Assembly: GCA_033239525.1 (NCBI GenBank)
Contig: BSYO01000009.1
Coordinates: 19,179,299-19,243,298, forward strand
Reading direction: 5' to 3'
DNA from: Nepenthes gracilis
Lineage: Eukaryota > Streptophyta > Magnoliopsida > Caryophyllales > Nepenthaceae
DNA length: 64,000 bases
Part shown: positions 26,021-38,200 of the stretch, in pieces
Numbering within the stretch: the first letter of the stretch is position 1
How the letters are laid out: every line of letters begins with the position of its first letter
Program-made: the position numbers and the translations under genes
Notes under the pieces: model-generated
The model's database searches: none
Told to the model about the DNA's origin: nothing
The model's input: the letters and a program-made list of their open reading frames with translations, nothing else

Positions 26021-26259
26021 TTTCTTATTACCATTGTGTCCAGGGGTGAATCTCTGGCTTACGGGTATATAATGTAATCAACATAATGAATCTAAATTTT
26101 TTAACAAAATCCTTAGGTTTGTGAAAATCTCCAAGTCCATATAATTTAATTTCAATGTTTAATAATTCCAAAATATTGAACCCTTCAATCTAAATTTTTC
26201 TATGTCATTTAATCTCGATTAATTATGATTTACTTGATCGAAAAATTTTCGACCTTACA

Positions 26260-27480
26260 CTCTATCCAGGAGTCCTCCGTCCAGGGAGCCCCACATCCAG
26301 AAAGTCCTCTGTCCAGGATGCCCCCCTTCCAGGAGCTCCTCTTTTAGACATCCTCCGTTCAGGGTGTCTCCTCCCAGAAACCCCTATTCCGGCACTCCCC
26401 GTCTAAGGAGCCCCCCTTCCAATAGCACCTATTAAGGCATCCTCCATCCAGAGAGTCTCCCTTCCAAGCACCCTCTTTCCAGGCATCCTCCGTTTAGAGA
26501 GTCCCCTTTCAGGCGTCCTCCTTCCAAGAAATCTTCCGTTCAGGGTGCCCCCTTCTAAGAGCCCCTTTCCAGGCGCCCTCCATCCAGAAAGCTCCCCTTG
26601 TAGGAGCCCCTTTCCAAGCACCCTCCATCCAAGGAGTCTCCTATCAAAGAGCCCTCCATCTATGGGCCATCCGTCCAAGGAGCCTCCCAATTAGGGGAGC
26701 CTCCGTCTAGGGTGCCCCCTTTTTAGGAGCCTCCTTTTCAGGCATCCTTCGTCCAGGGAGCTCCCCTTCTAGGCACTCTCCTTCCAAACATCCTCCATCT
26801 AGGGAGCTCCCTTCTAAGAACCCTTCGTCCAGAAAGCCCCCATCAAAGAACCCTTATTTCAGGTGCTATCCATTCCAGGGACCCTCCGTTTAAAGAGCAT
26901 CCCCTTCGGGAGCCCTCCGTCCAGGGAACCCTCCTTTCAAGTACCCTCTATCTAGGAGCCCTCCTTCCAGGGAGTTTTACATCTAGATGCCCTCCATCTA
27001 GGGAGCCCTTCATCCACGAAGCCCTCATTCCAAGCGCCCTCTATCGAGAAGCGGCCTTCCTTACAGGAGCCATGCCATACATCCAGGAGGCTTGCTATCC
27101 AAACGTCATGCTGTCTATCCAGGCTTTCCTCCTTTCAGAAGTCATTCCTTCCGTCTAAACGTCATGCCGCCCATTCAAAAGGCTTGCCATCCAAACATCA
27201 TGCGGTCCATTCAGGTGCCCTTCATCCAGGAGGCCTTCCTTTCTTCCAGGAGGCCCGCCATCAAGACATTACGCCATCCATCCAAGCGCCCTCCTTCTAG
27301 GAGCTATGCCATTCATCCAGGAGGCCAGCAATCCAAACGTCATACCATCCATCCAAGCACCCTTCATTCAGGAGGCCTTTCTCCCTTCCAGGGGTTGTGT
27401 TGTCCATCCAAAAGACCTACCATCTAGATATCATGTCATCCATCCAGGTACCTTCCATCTAAGAGTCGCCCTCCTTTTAA
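26260..27480. repeat. Degenerate 16-18-bp tandem repeat array, right part
   Basis: Same motif as the left part (ccgtccagggagcccc, cttccaggcgccct), changing after about 27060 to a variant with catgccatccatccagg. It continues the array interrupted at 22462. Confidence 0.8.
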
Positions 27481-27910
27481 GAACCACTTCTCAATCGAAC
27501 ACAGCTCGAAGTTGCCCCTCAGCAGGATGGACCTCAAAGCCACCCCTCAGTTGAGCGCATCTCAAAACCACCCGGTAGCCGGGTGTACCTCTAAAACGTC
27601 CCCTAGCCAAACGTATTTCTAAGCCGCCCCTCAATTAGGTGCATTCATACTCAGTCTCCCATCACAGACATCCATACATTCTCTTATATCATTCTTACAT
27701 CTTTTCATTTTTAGAGAAAGATTTCTAATGTGAGTATCGAAGAATAAATCGGGGAGTAAATCTCACCAATTCTCTAACCTGTTATTTGTAAGTTGTGGTG
27801 TGCATATTCCAGGTTAACAGAAATGAAGATTGGATTATCTTTAATTCGACCCACGACGGAAGATTGAGTGACTCATTAATTTATACAACCCGAAAATTAG
27901 GGACACATCA

Positions 27911-29254
27911 ATACTAGTGAAAAATCAATTAGTTTAATTGTCAATGTACATGTTCCAATCGTAGAATTGATTGAAAGCGGATGATGTCTAAGAATTAAAT
28001 TGATGGTGAACACTTGATGTTTAACAATTCGAAAATCTTTGTGGCTAACCGCATAGTTAGAGAACTGTTTGGTTAAATAAGCCATTCGATTGAATGCTCG
28101 GATACGAAGTCATTCAAATATATAACTCAATTCGATTTATATTCAATTTAGTAATCATTCGACCACCTTTTAGATCTCAATTTATTGTGATTCGAGCTGA
28201 GTTAAGACTGGACATATTTTTCTTTGGCCATGTTTCTAATGAATCGAACAATACTTTCATAGTTCTTATTATCCTCGGCCTAGTAACCATAGCCTCGTAG
28301 TTCTGATTATCCTCCCCATAGTAAGCATAGGCTCATTATGTTGATGAATTGAGCCAGCTCGATTAATATTATACTAAACACTCGGGAAATGAAAATGCAA
28401 TTTTGATCTATTCATTTTAAAACACACACATCCAATGTCGATTTTGCAAATATTTCATGCTTTAATCCAACCAAATTAAATCATCAATCCCTCAAAATCC
28501 GACTACCATTCATGAAGCCCCATGAGTTGAAAAGCAACGATTGAAATCCGGCTAATTGTTATTAATATTTCTTCTTTGTATGAGTAAATTCTGTTTTCAA
28601 ATTTTCACCTAACAGTTTAACATTTCACATAATTGATTTATTATCAAAATGCCAGAGCAATTTTCAGTCGATTCCACAACGAAAATCTCATTTTTATTTA
28701 AAATTTTTATCGAGTTTTGATGTGTAATTTCTTAGTTAAACTAGCAATTCAAACCCAAGAGACGTTAGCGACAGAGAGTGTATTAAATTGATTTTTTGTA
28801 AATTTAACCATGTAAAAGATATTAAAAAGAAAACTTAATATTCAAAAACTCTGAAATTTTCAGCAATTGAACTTTCGAACTTGGCATGGTTAAAAGAGTA
28901 AACAAGTTTATGTATCATTTTATTTTTGAATAATATTATATAATAACCCATTATATATTTAACTTAATATAATATCTTATCTATTTATTTATTTTATGTG
29001 AGCACAGTTATATGGATGAATAGATGCAATATCATGTCACCATTTCGACTTATTCAAGCGAGAACAAGAACTGCGGACCGAGAGACAACGAGGTGTTGGC
29101 TCATCGCCGTCTTGTTTTGACCAAATAATAAGAACCCGAAAAGAGATATATATGGATTGATAGTTTCTCACCCACAAACACACAACAGATACAGCACTGT
29201 TGGATCAAATTTGTGAATGGTGTGAGTTGAGCATAACTTTGAAACGGGAGGCAT
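27911..29254. other. AT-rich intergenic DNA and probable 3' UTR of the aminotransferase gene
   Basis: No gene is seen. A small direct duplication (ttattatcctc..agtaaccatag / ttatcctcc..agtaagcatag) lies at 28263-28335. On the minus strand AATAAA hexamers at about 28985-28995 lie about 265 bp past the stop codon and are candidate poly(A) signals. Confidence 0.45.
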
Positions 29255-29298
29255 TTACATCTTCGATAGCGAGTAATCCATCACATCTACAAGGAAGT
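29255..29298 (-). CDS. AGT3/PYD4: Aminotransferase exon 9 with stop
   Basis: 44 bases encoding [14 protein letters not shown] and TAA (29255-29257). Acceptor ggcag, 897 bp after exon 8. Too short for simple ORF detection but an exact family match. Confidence 0.9.
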
Positions 29299-32200
29299 CT
29301 GCCAAATAAGGAATAATAATATTCAGATAACATTTGATTCCAGAGCTTCAAAAACTCATTTTTTGATGAAAATTTTAAAGAAAAGAAACCAATAACAACA
29401 AAAAATGAAAGAAAATAAATATATATACATTTTTTTTTTATTTGGATGTTGAAGGAAAACCTTATAGAAAAGAAAATAAGTTCTTCACTGAATTATTTTT
29501 CTTAAAATTTGATGTTAAGAAAAAATAATGAGAACACTGATACATTCCCCTGTAAACAAAAAAAAAAAAGTTTTGTTTCTTATTTATTTTTTTGGTTTTT
29601 TGGACTACAGCTTTAGTTTTACATCTTTTGTGAAAAATTATTGTAGTTGGCACTAAAATCACTAAAATTTTCAATCTGAGGAAGGCTCCCTACTTCAATG
29701 TTTTCCAGCAGTATTTCAAAAAGCCCTACTCATATGAATGCTGTTAAGGTCTTCACGGTGAAAAAACTCAAGTATCTGTCTGACGGCCATATTAGAAGTC
29801 AGGTTAATAAATGGAGAATATTATATTTAATAATTTAAATAGTTATTTAATCTCAATCATTTACCCATTCAACTTTTAATCCTAACTATTGAGTGATATG
29901 TGAACCACCCATTGAGAGGACTTAATAGCTCTCTACTTGAGTGCTATTATGGTCCTCCCTAGTGGGAGATTCATTCATCTATTCAATAATCAGAATCAGA
30001 AGAAAATGATGGAAATTGCATGAAGTGATAAAAATAGCCATTTTATCTTTACTATTCATCCAACTAACTTCTAAACGTAATTGTTATGTAGATTTGAGAG
30101 CCTCCCCACTAAGAGTACCTTAACAACTCTCTAGTCATATAACCATTCTACAGGCCAGCCAATCGAATGGTGTGATTTTAGAAAAAGGAACTCACCAGCA
30201 TCTTCCTTGGTGAAGCAAAGTGGAGGGGTGATTCTGAATACATTCCCATAAAACCCTCCTTTTCCTACCAACACTCCCATTTCTGCAGCCATAAGATAGT
30301 TTGAATTAGTAAAATAAACTTGAAGCAATGGTTGTAATTGCCTATAACTACGGAGAAGACCAAGAGGGTTATAATCATAAACCTTTCATTTGGTCCATCA
30401 CGTGCAGAGTTTCAGCTTTGGCTGGAGTTTTCTGTCGGCGATCTGTGACCAGCTCAACTCCAAGCATTAGTCCCCTTCCCCTCACATCACCAATTACTGC
30501 ATGTACCAGAAGGGAAGAACTTACCGAACATGGAGAAGATTATCCAATCGAGACGCTTGAAGACCTCAGGAATATGAACAGCAAATTAGAGAAACTCAAG
30601 AACAAATCATGCATGGTAGTTTTTAGATGCTTCTTATGCATGGTACACCATAAAGTATCAGGGCCGTGAGCAGATATGTCGGTATCTAACCCCTTGACAC
30701 TGATATTTCCTAAAAGGGCAACAAAATTGGGATATATTTGCGATATTTCATATTTTCAGATTTATGCGGCGATATTTGCCCACAATTCTAATTTGCGAAT
30801 TTGTTTGATACCTATATGTATTACCGAAGAAGGACACAAATGATACCAACATTTTCATCTACGATCAGCCTTACAGTGAAATCTGACAATATCATGCAAT
30901 TCAAAACATCAAGATTCCCAGGTGGGTTTTTTCTTTTATTGCTTGGGAGGTGAAAGAAGAAACCAGACTTTCATATTTATCCATCATGGTGGTGAGGCGT
31001 TCTTTTAGGTAGGTTCCAACCACATAGGCATTTTCTTGCAGCTTTTCCTTCTCAATAACCCTCAGCACCGCCAGCCCTGCAGCAGTACAAACAGGGTTTC
31101 CACCAAAGGTGTTGAAGTAAGTGCGATGTGTCAACACTTCCGCAATCTCAGGTGTTGTTACCACAGCACCAAGAGGAATTCCATTTCCAATACCCTGCAA
31201 ATCCATGTGAAAAAAGTCCTCAAATTTAAATGCAGGCAAAAACTCGGCTTTGGTGGAGGCAGAAAGGGCATTTGCAAAATAATTTCTGTTTTTTAAAAAA
31301 ATAGTATCAAACGATGGTTCGATTTTTATATGTGAAATACTATTACTACTATATATCTTAAAGACATCTTCTATGTCAGTTTAGACAAAAGAACAGTTTG
31401 ATTAAAAAACAGAAGCAGCAAGAGATCGACACAGGAATCAAAGCATCAAGCTCTAAGGTTTTTATGTTGTCCTGTGATTATATGAAGAAACATTTGTAAA
31501 ACTTTATAAGTTTATATCATTATTATCCATCGTCAAATTATTATGTTATTTCACAATTCAAAATGGGAAATTAGATACTAACTACAAACTGAATCCATAT
31601 TAAGCATTCTTTTCTCAAAAAACTTGAACTCAATTTATCTTCATTCTATCATTCTCTCAATTTATTAACGAGAGTTCTAGAATTTTTGTCCAAGGATCGT
31701 ATATCTGATTTTTCCTAAAAGAATTTTGTATGTGTTCACAAATTACCTTTTGTAACCAAATCTAAAAATTGCCCTCTTAATTTAGAAAAAAAACCACCAA
31801 TTATTATCCACAATATATAATGAATAGTTTTTTCATTTGTAGGGTATAAAGACAACTAATTCCTTATTTACTTAAATGTCTTTCTTTCCATTAAAGAATC
31901 GGCCCATTAAGAAAATATATTCTCTAATAAAATATAGCAAAAGCATACGAGACTGGAACAATTCTAGCAATGTTCACTACCATGTAACAAGCAAGAGAAA
32001 GTGACGACTGACCTTTGCCAGTGTCACTATATCAGGGACAACACCGTGAGTCTCGAATCCCCAGAAATGGCTACCCATGCGAGCAAAACCAGCCTGAACC
32101 TCATCTGCAATACAAAGCCCTCCTGCTTTCTTCACAGTCTTAAACACAGCAGGCAAGTAACCAGGGGCCAGTTCTATGATTCCACCAACTCCCTGGAACA

Positions 32201-35200
32201 GTTAATAACATATGTTATACATGCAAATATAATCAAAAGAACCATGCCAAAAGTAAAGGTTAAAAAGATGGGTTTCTTTATGGGATAATGACCTGAATGG
32301 GTTCGCAAATGAAACCTGCCACATGACCGGATGTTCCAAAGTCAATAACATCCTGTACATCTTTTGCGTACTTCTTGCCATCTGATCCAAACATACCTCT
32401 GTATGGGTCAGGGTTCATGGCATGATGTACTCCACTCTGTCATGGATGATATTGTTCGTAAACAAAATAACTACATAATACAGCTAATAATAGTGTGCCT
32501 GAAACCTGAATTAAGGTAAAAATAATAAAATTCAATTATAGAGTGACTAAAACATAGCAATTATGTTGTCAACATATTTGGGTTTATGCGGTTTCAGAAA
32601 CGTGACATATATCATAATTTTTCTATATTGCAGGTATTAACTTCTTATCTATTGTGTGGTATCTTTGATCCGTTACCACTTCAAAAATTCCAAAACAATT
32701 TCCCTGCAGTTGCATGATAAATGAAAATAACTTGACACAATTCTCAAATTAAGCATTCTTTTGTAGATACTACTAGATAGAGATATCAATAAATATTGTC
32801 CATTGATGCAAATATCAATCGATATTTTCTAATACCACAATAATATCATAATATATTTCGTGTCGACTATATATCATGATATATCGGCTGATACATTTCT
32901 ATCAATTTAAAATTTTTAAAAATTTTGTTCCTTCCGATATGTTCGATGCCTGTAAGGTATAGATTCTAAAATATCATTTTAATAATGATTAATATAATTA
33001 AGCTGATTGATTTTCAAAGTAAATTGAGGTTTCGGGAAAAAAAAAAAATTAAATTTTGTATGGGAATAAGTTAGGCCGAGTGGCGTCTGATCTGCGCCTA
33101 ATCCACGCGTAAGCGTGTTTTGGGCAAAATATCCATGCTTGAGGTGCGCTCTAGAAGCATGTGTGTGTATTTGAAATAGAATATTGGTGTCTCATACACA
33201 CTTGATATGACACTCGTACACGATGCAATTATGCTACAACGCATGATCCACGTTTGATTGGTGCTCGTGCACGATGCGATTATACTACAAGTGATTTCAG
33301 GTCATTTCCAACTGATTTTTGTAAGAAGACAAAAAAAGAGAGAAGAAGAGAGAGAAAGAAGGAGAAGAAGAAAATAAGGTAATATTAAGAAATCTTTGGG
33401 TAAAATCAAGTGAAGAGAAGTAAATCCAAATCGTTTCTTCTTTTGTCGCTATTCATTTTTGATCTTTTTGAGTAATTTTTGTTCCAAATACTTATACATG
33501 TATTATTTTTATACTTATTTGAATGGGAATAAGTTAGACCGAGTGGCGTTTGATATGCGCCTAATCCACGCGTAAGCGTGTTTTAGGCAAAATATCCATG
33601 CTTGAGGCACGCTCTAGAAGCATGCGTATGTATTTGAAATAGAATATTGGTGTCTCACACACACTTGATATGGCGCTCGTACACGATGCAGTTATACTAC
33701 AACGCATGATCCACGTCTGATTGGCGCTCGTGCACGATGTGATTATACTACAAGTGATTTTAGGTCATTTCCAGCTGATTTTTGTATGAAGACAAAAAAA
33801 AGAGAAGAAGAGAGAGAAAGAAGGAGAAAAAGAAAATAAGGTGATATCAAGAAATCTTTGGGTAAAATCAAGTGAAGAGAAGTAAATCCAAACCGTTTCT
33901 TCTTTTATCGCTATTCATTTTTTATCTTTTTGAGTAATTTTTGTTCCAAATGCTTATACATGTATTATTTTTATACTTAAAGTAATTATATTCTATACGC
34001 AAGAGATTTTATTACCATTTCATGAATATTTATAAAATACATGTGTTAAATCCATATAAATTATATTTAAATGTTGAATTTCTACAATAATATTCTTATA
34101 TATATTTAAATTCTATTTAATTTTCCTACATGTTTTCAATTTTTAAATATATGCTTATTTATATCTTGAATTACAACATAATTGTTCATGTATATTTATA
34201 ATTGAAAGAAAATCACATAAACTATGTTCAATTTCTAAAATTTTAACTTAATATTTCTACATATTTCCTATTTGTAAGAAAATGTTAAAAATTTATATAA
34301 AGTATGTTAATTTCTTATAATTTCTACAACATAGTTTTTACATGTCTTTAAATAATACGTTAAAGTTCCTGTATGTTCGTAATTTTTATTACATGTCACA
34401 TATTTGCAAAAAATATAAAGAAAAACTCTACATAAGTTTTGATGGAAAAAGTATTTTCTTTGGTATGAGAAAAACTAAGAAACATACGAATTTGAGTAGA
34501 GTTTTTTATTTGACCAAATATGGACCATTGTAAAAAGCTGGCAAAATATATTTTAACATGTACTAGTATATTATCGATAAATCAAATGTCAAACTTATCA
34601 TTCGCGAAACAAAAAAGTGGCGTTTAGCCCTAATTATGAAATTATATATAGCCGGCCCACCTATGATCGTAAATAATGACATATAGCTTTTAGCTATGTA
34701 GAAACAAATACAACTCAAACTTTGATATTTGTCCTTTATGTAGAAACAATTATAACTCAGACTTTGATATAGCTATGTTGAAACAATTATAACTCAAACT
34801 TCAATATTTGTCATTTATTGGTAAAATTATCATCGATTCTTGGTCTTTTTATATATTAACATGACTTTATCATGTTTTATATATTTGTACAGTTTGGCAT
34901 GTTTGACCACAAGTATACGGATTTTGACATGAATTATATTATAGTACAGATTTTGGCATAATTGATCATTAGTATTTGATTTTCGCATGATTTATCGAAA
35001 AATGAGGTTATCGGTATTTCAAAGTTTCGATCACAACATAATTCCATCATGTTTTGTTAGTATATATTCACATTTGAAAATATATATGCCTTACTGAGCA
35101 TTAGACTCACTATTACCATTATTTTGTTAACCTTCCAGATTAGATGACTCAATACCTTGTAGAAAGTTTTGGATCGCTAGAAGGCTTTGGGAGTTTAGTT

Positions 35201-38200
35201 TGTAGGATATTTAAACTATTATAATTGTAATTTGATGCTTCAAGTTTACAACTTTATTACAGTTTTATTTTGATTAAATCTCTCTACAGCCACCGGTTAA
35301 TGATAACAGAATTATTTAAGTTTGATCAGCACTCTTGGATAATTTATGGCTTGATATTCTGATTTCAAGTTTACAACTTTATTACAGTTTTATTTTGATT
35401 AAATCTCTCTACAGCCACCGGTTAATGATAACAGAATTATTTAAGTTTGATCAGCACTCTTGGATAATTTATGGCTTGATATTCTGATTTTAATTAAGAT
35501 ACTTTTTTTTACATATGATTCGAGGTCAAATAATTGACGATATTTGAAGCCACCTTTGGGTATAGCATTTGGATCATGTGGTTTTATTATTACATTATTT
35601 TGAGCTGTTTAATAGTATTTGAATGCAGGTTTGCATCCTAGTATTCGTTTTAGGTTTCTAAGTAAGTGAAATCAACAATTCAACTTTTGAGTCTTACGGA
35701 TAAAAAATTGATTAAAAATAATAAATTGACATTGACATTAAGGACGTGACAATGCCAACATGTATTGTTTGATATCTCAAATACCCATATAAATACAATT
35801 GATATTAATACCGATATTTTTTATCCGTGTAGTCTATGCCATATTATATAATATATATATTATTCAATCTTCTAGTTGAACTGAAAAAACAAATTTGTCA
35901 AAGTATTAATTCTTTCTATACTACCCAAAGCTAATAAGCAGTATATACCTGGATTACATTAAACTTATAATTGCACTGAGCAGTTGCACCCATTGTCCCA
36001 GCAGCATTCCCGTGATAAGAGTTCCTCAGTGAGATTATATCATGGCACCTTGTATACAATCTTGCCATCATTAAGGCCAGCTCATTTGCTTCTGTTCCAG
36101 AATTAGTGAAAAATACAACCTGCACAAGTATACGCCTATCATTTAAGAGCCAGTCATTCATACAAGCCAAATTATATAAGAGGATCGAAATTAACATTTA
36201 GATCAGAAACTAGTTTGAAAGAAATGACAAGGAAAGATAATGGAATGGAATACTACATTCAAAAAGGAAGGGACAAGAAGTTGCTTTGATTTGTTTGAAT
36301 TGAGAGAAAAGGAAAAGATTTTTCCTATGTTAGTTTGAGTAAAGGGAAAAAAGAACTTTTCAGATAAACTATTTATGCTAACCTTATTTTTTTAGCAAAA
36401 AGAAAATTGTTACTTCAGGTATTGAGAAAATCCCACAGCCACTTTCGCCCTTTCTCTAGAACCCCAATTTGGTAGAAAGTAAATGGTTAGCGTGGACAAA
36501 ACTACTGCATCCACAACCTACAAGAGTTCAGCTTGGGCAAGTTAGCCAATGCCCACTAAAAACCCATACTCCAGTTGGGCATATCAAAATTAGCTTTTAC
36601 ACTAGAAATATAAAGAAGAATGAAGGGAAAAGATCAAAACTGAATGGATGGAACGAGAAGAGAAAGGATTTTCTTTTCTATTCGGTTATATGGAGAGAAT
36701 GGAAAGGAAATGAAGCTAATTGTACAAGGAGACTTTAGCTATTATGCACAAGGGCGGTAAAACAGTGGTAAAGGCGACTCATGACAGTGTAGTTGGGCAA
36801 ATAATATTGAATTCATCTCCTTCCTTTTGCATGGATCTTAATTTGCAGGATTCATGGTCCCGGTAGGTGAGACTTTGTGCCCGGAGTCACAGTCTGCCAA
36901 ATTGTAACGGGTGACAGGGGCAGGAAGGTAATTCCCTCCCATAATGGTTACTTCAGTTATCATAAAAATCTCCAACACATGAAATAGTTGCTCTTCAAAA
37001 TTCAAACCTCATTGACATCCCCAAAAGGTGGAGATGGTCATAATGACGGAAGTCAGACTTGGATAAACATACATGTCTGCTGTGTGATAAAAATTTAAGC
37101 ATTCTATATACTTATTTGTGTCTGCAAAAAATAATTATATATTGCATTTAGTATATTATATACACTCACTCTGTATATCAATCATATTTTATTCATAGAT
37201 TACGATTTTATGTTTGTTTCACTGCATAAACAATAAGCCTACTACACCAAACGCTGTGGTATCTATATAAATGTATCAAAATCACAGCACATCCCATCAA
37301 ATCACCGATGCACAACACACCCCCTACCTATATTAACAATTCCCCTTCCACTTGTTTTAAATAACACAAAAGGTCAGTCATTCAATCCTTTGTATTATGC
37401 TTGATGAAATCAAATGGATTATTATATACTGCTTACTTTAAGTTCACCAGGCAACTTGGATGCTAAGGCCTCCGCGAATTCAGCAATGGCAGCATTAAGG
37501 TACAGAATTGTGGAGTGCTGTAAACGCTTTGTTTGGTTTACAATTGCATCAATCACATCAGGATGGCAATGCCCACAGCATACTGTAGCAATCCCCCCAA
37601 AGGCATCTAGGTATCTACGACCATTCTCATCAAACAAGTACTGCATCCTCCCATCTACCACGTTCAACTGTCAAACAAGAAAATTTTTTTATCAATGAAG
37701 AAATAAAAGCCAATCAGCTTTAGGCCTTGGCATGTTTGACATACTGACTGTCAATGACTTCAATTTTGGAATAACACAGTTTATTGTGTCAGCATAACAT
37801 GCGACTAAAATCTGAATTGTTGATTCTATCATTATTGTTAAAAGTGAAAGGCACATGAAGGCCCAAGTTGCAAGCACATGTCTAATGAAACTGAGGTGCC
37901 CATTTATAAAATATGTATATAGAATTTTCTTATAATGAATTATAATTGTTAAAGATAATAATAGAATAGAAACACCAAAAAAAATTTTATAACAATAATT
38001 ATAAACTTATAACTTAAGTAACAAAATAAAATATGACAATTAGTAAGCACATTTACCACAAATGTACAAGAAAAATAAAATTTATCAACAAATTTTAAAT
38101 ATTGTTATCAAAATATTCATGACAGAGACTAACATCTATTATCATTATCGACTAAAATCCGTATCTTCTCGTTCTTTAATTTATAAGCTTAAATTATTTC

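Larger units (their letters stand above)
22463..26259 (+). mobile_element. Candidate 3.8-kb LTR-type insertion splitting the array
   Basis: The same short-repeat array occurs on both sides, so 22463-26259 is an insertion. It begins TGTCACAGATCG and ends CGACCTTACA (TG..CA). A TATA box (TATAAAATAAA, 25566-25576) lies about 690 bp before the end, as expected for a promoter in a long LTR. A degenerate repeat array (about 23600-24850) would lie in U3. The 5-bp flanks do not match, so solo-LTR status is unproven. There is no coding evidence. Confidence 0.45.
21620..27910 (+). mobile_element. Tandem-repeat-rich LTR, interrupted by a 3.8-kb insertion
   Basis: It starts TAATAGGTTCGGTA..GGGCCGGCCC, matching TGATGGGTTTGGTA..GGGCCGACCC of the solo LTR at 45675 (TG changed to TA). 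It ends GGGACACATCA. The flanks are ATACC (21615-21619) and ATACT (27911-27915), one transition apart. The body is two arrays of short GC-rich repeats (21915-22462 and 26260-27480), then a second repeat type (27490-27640: gcccctcag..gg.gcatctcaaaaccacc) and a U5-like end resembling 47200-47450. Without the insertion it would be about 2.5 kb. Confidence 0.6.
32951..35751 (+). mobile_element. LTR-E, solo LTR in aminotransferase intron 3
   Basis: It begins TGTAAGGTATAG and ends GGACGTGACA, flanked by the perfect 5-bp target duplication ATGCC (32946-32950, 35752-35756). It has no internal region, so it is a solo LTR. It carries the family GA-rich tract twice (33335-33380, 33795-33840) because a 463-bp segment is duplicated, and the family motif aaagtggcgtttagccctaa at about 34610-34635. 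It is antisense to the gene. Confidence 0.88.

Noticed and set aside
21915..27480. CRISPR-like regular repeats
   Set aside because: Units are contiguous and degenerate with no spacers, and the host is a plant.
37414..37698. 94-aa plus ORF, also 31036-31296 and 32001-32288
   Set aside because: Antisense shadows of aminotransferase exons 2, 6 and 5.
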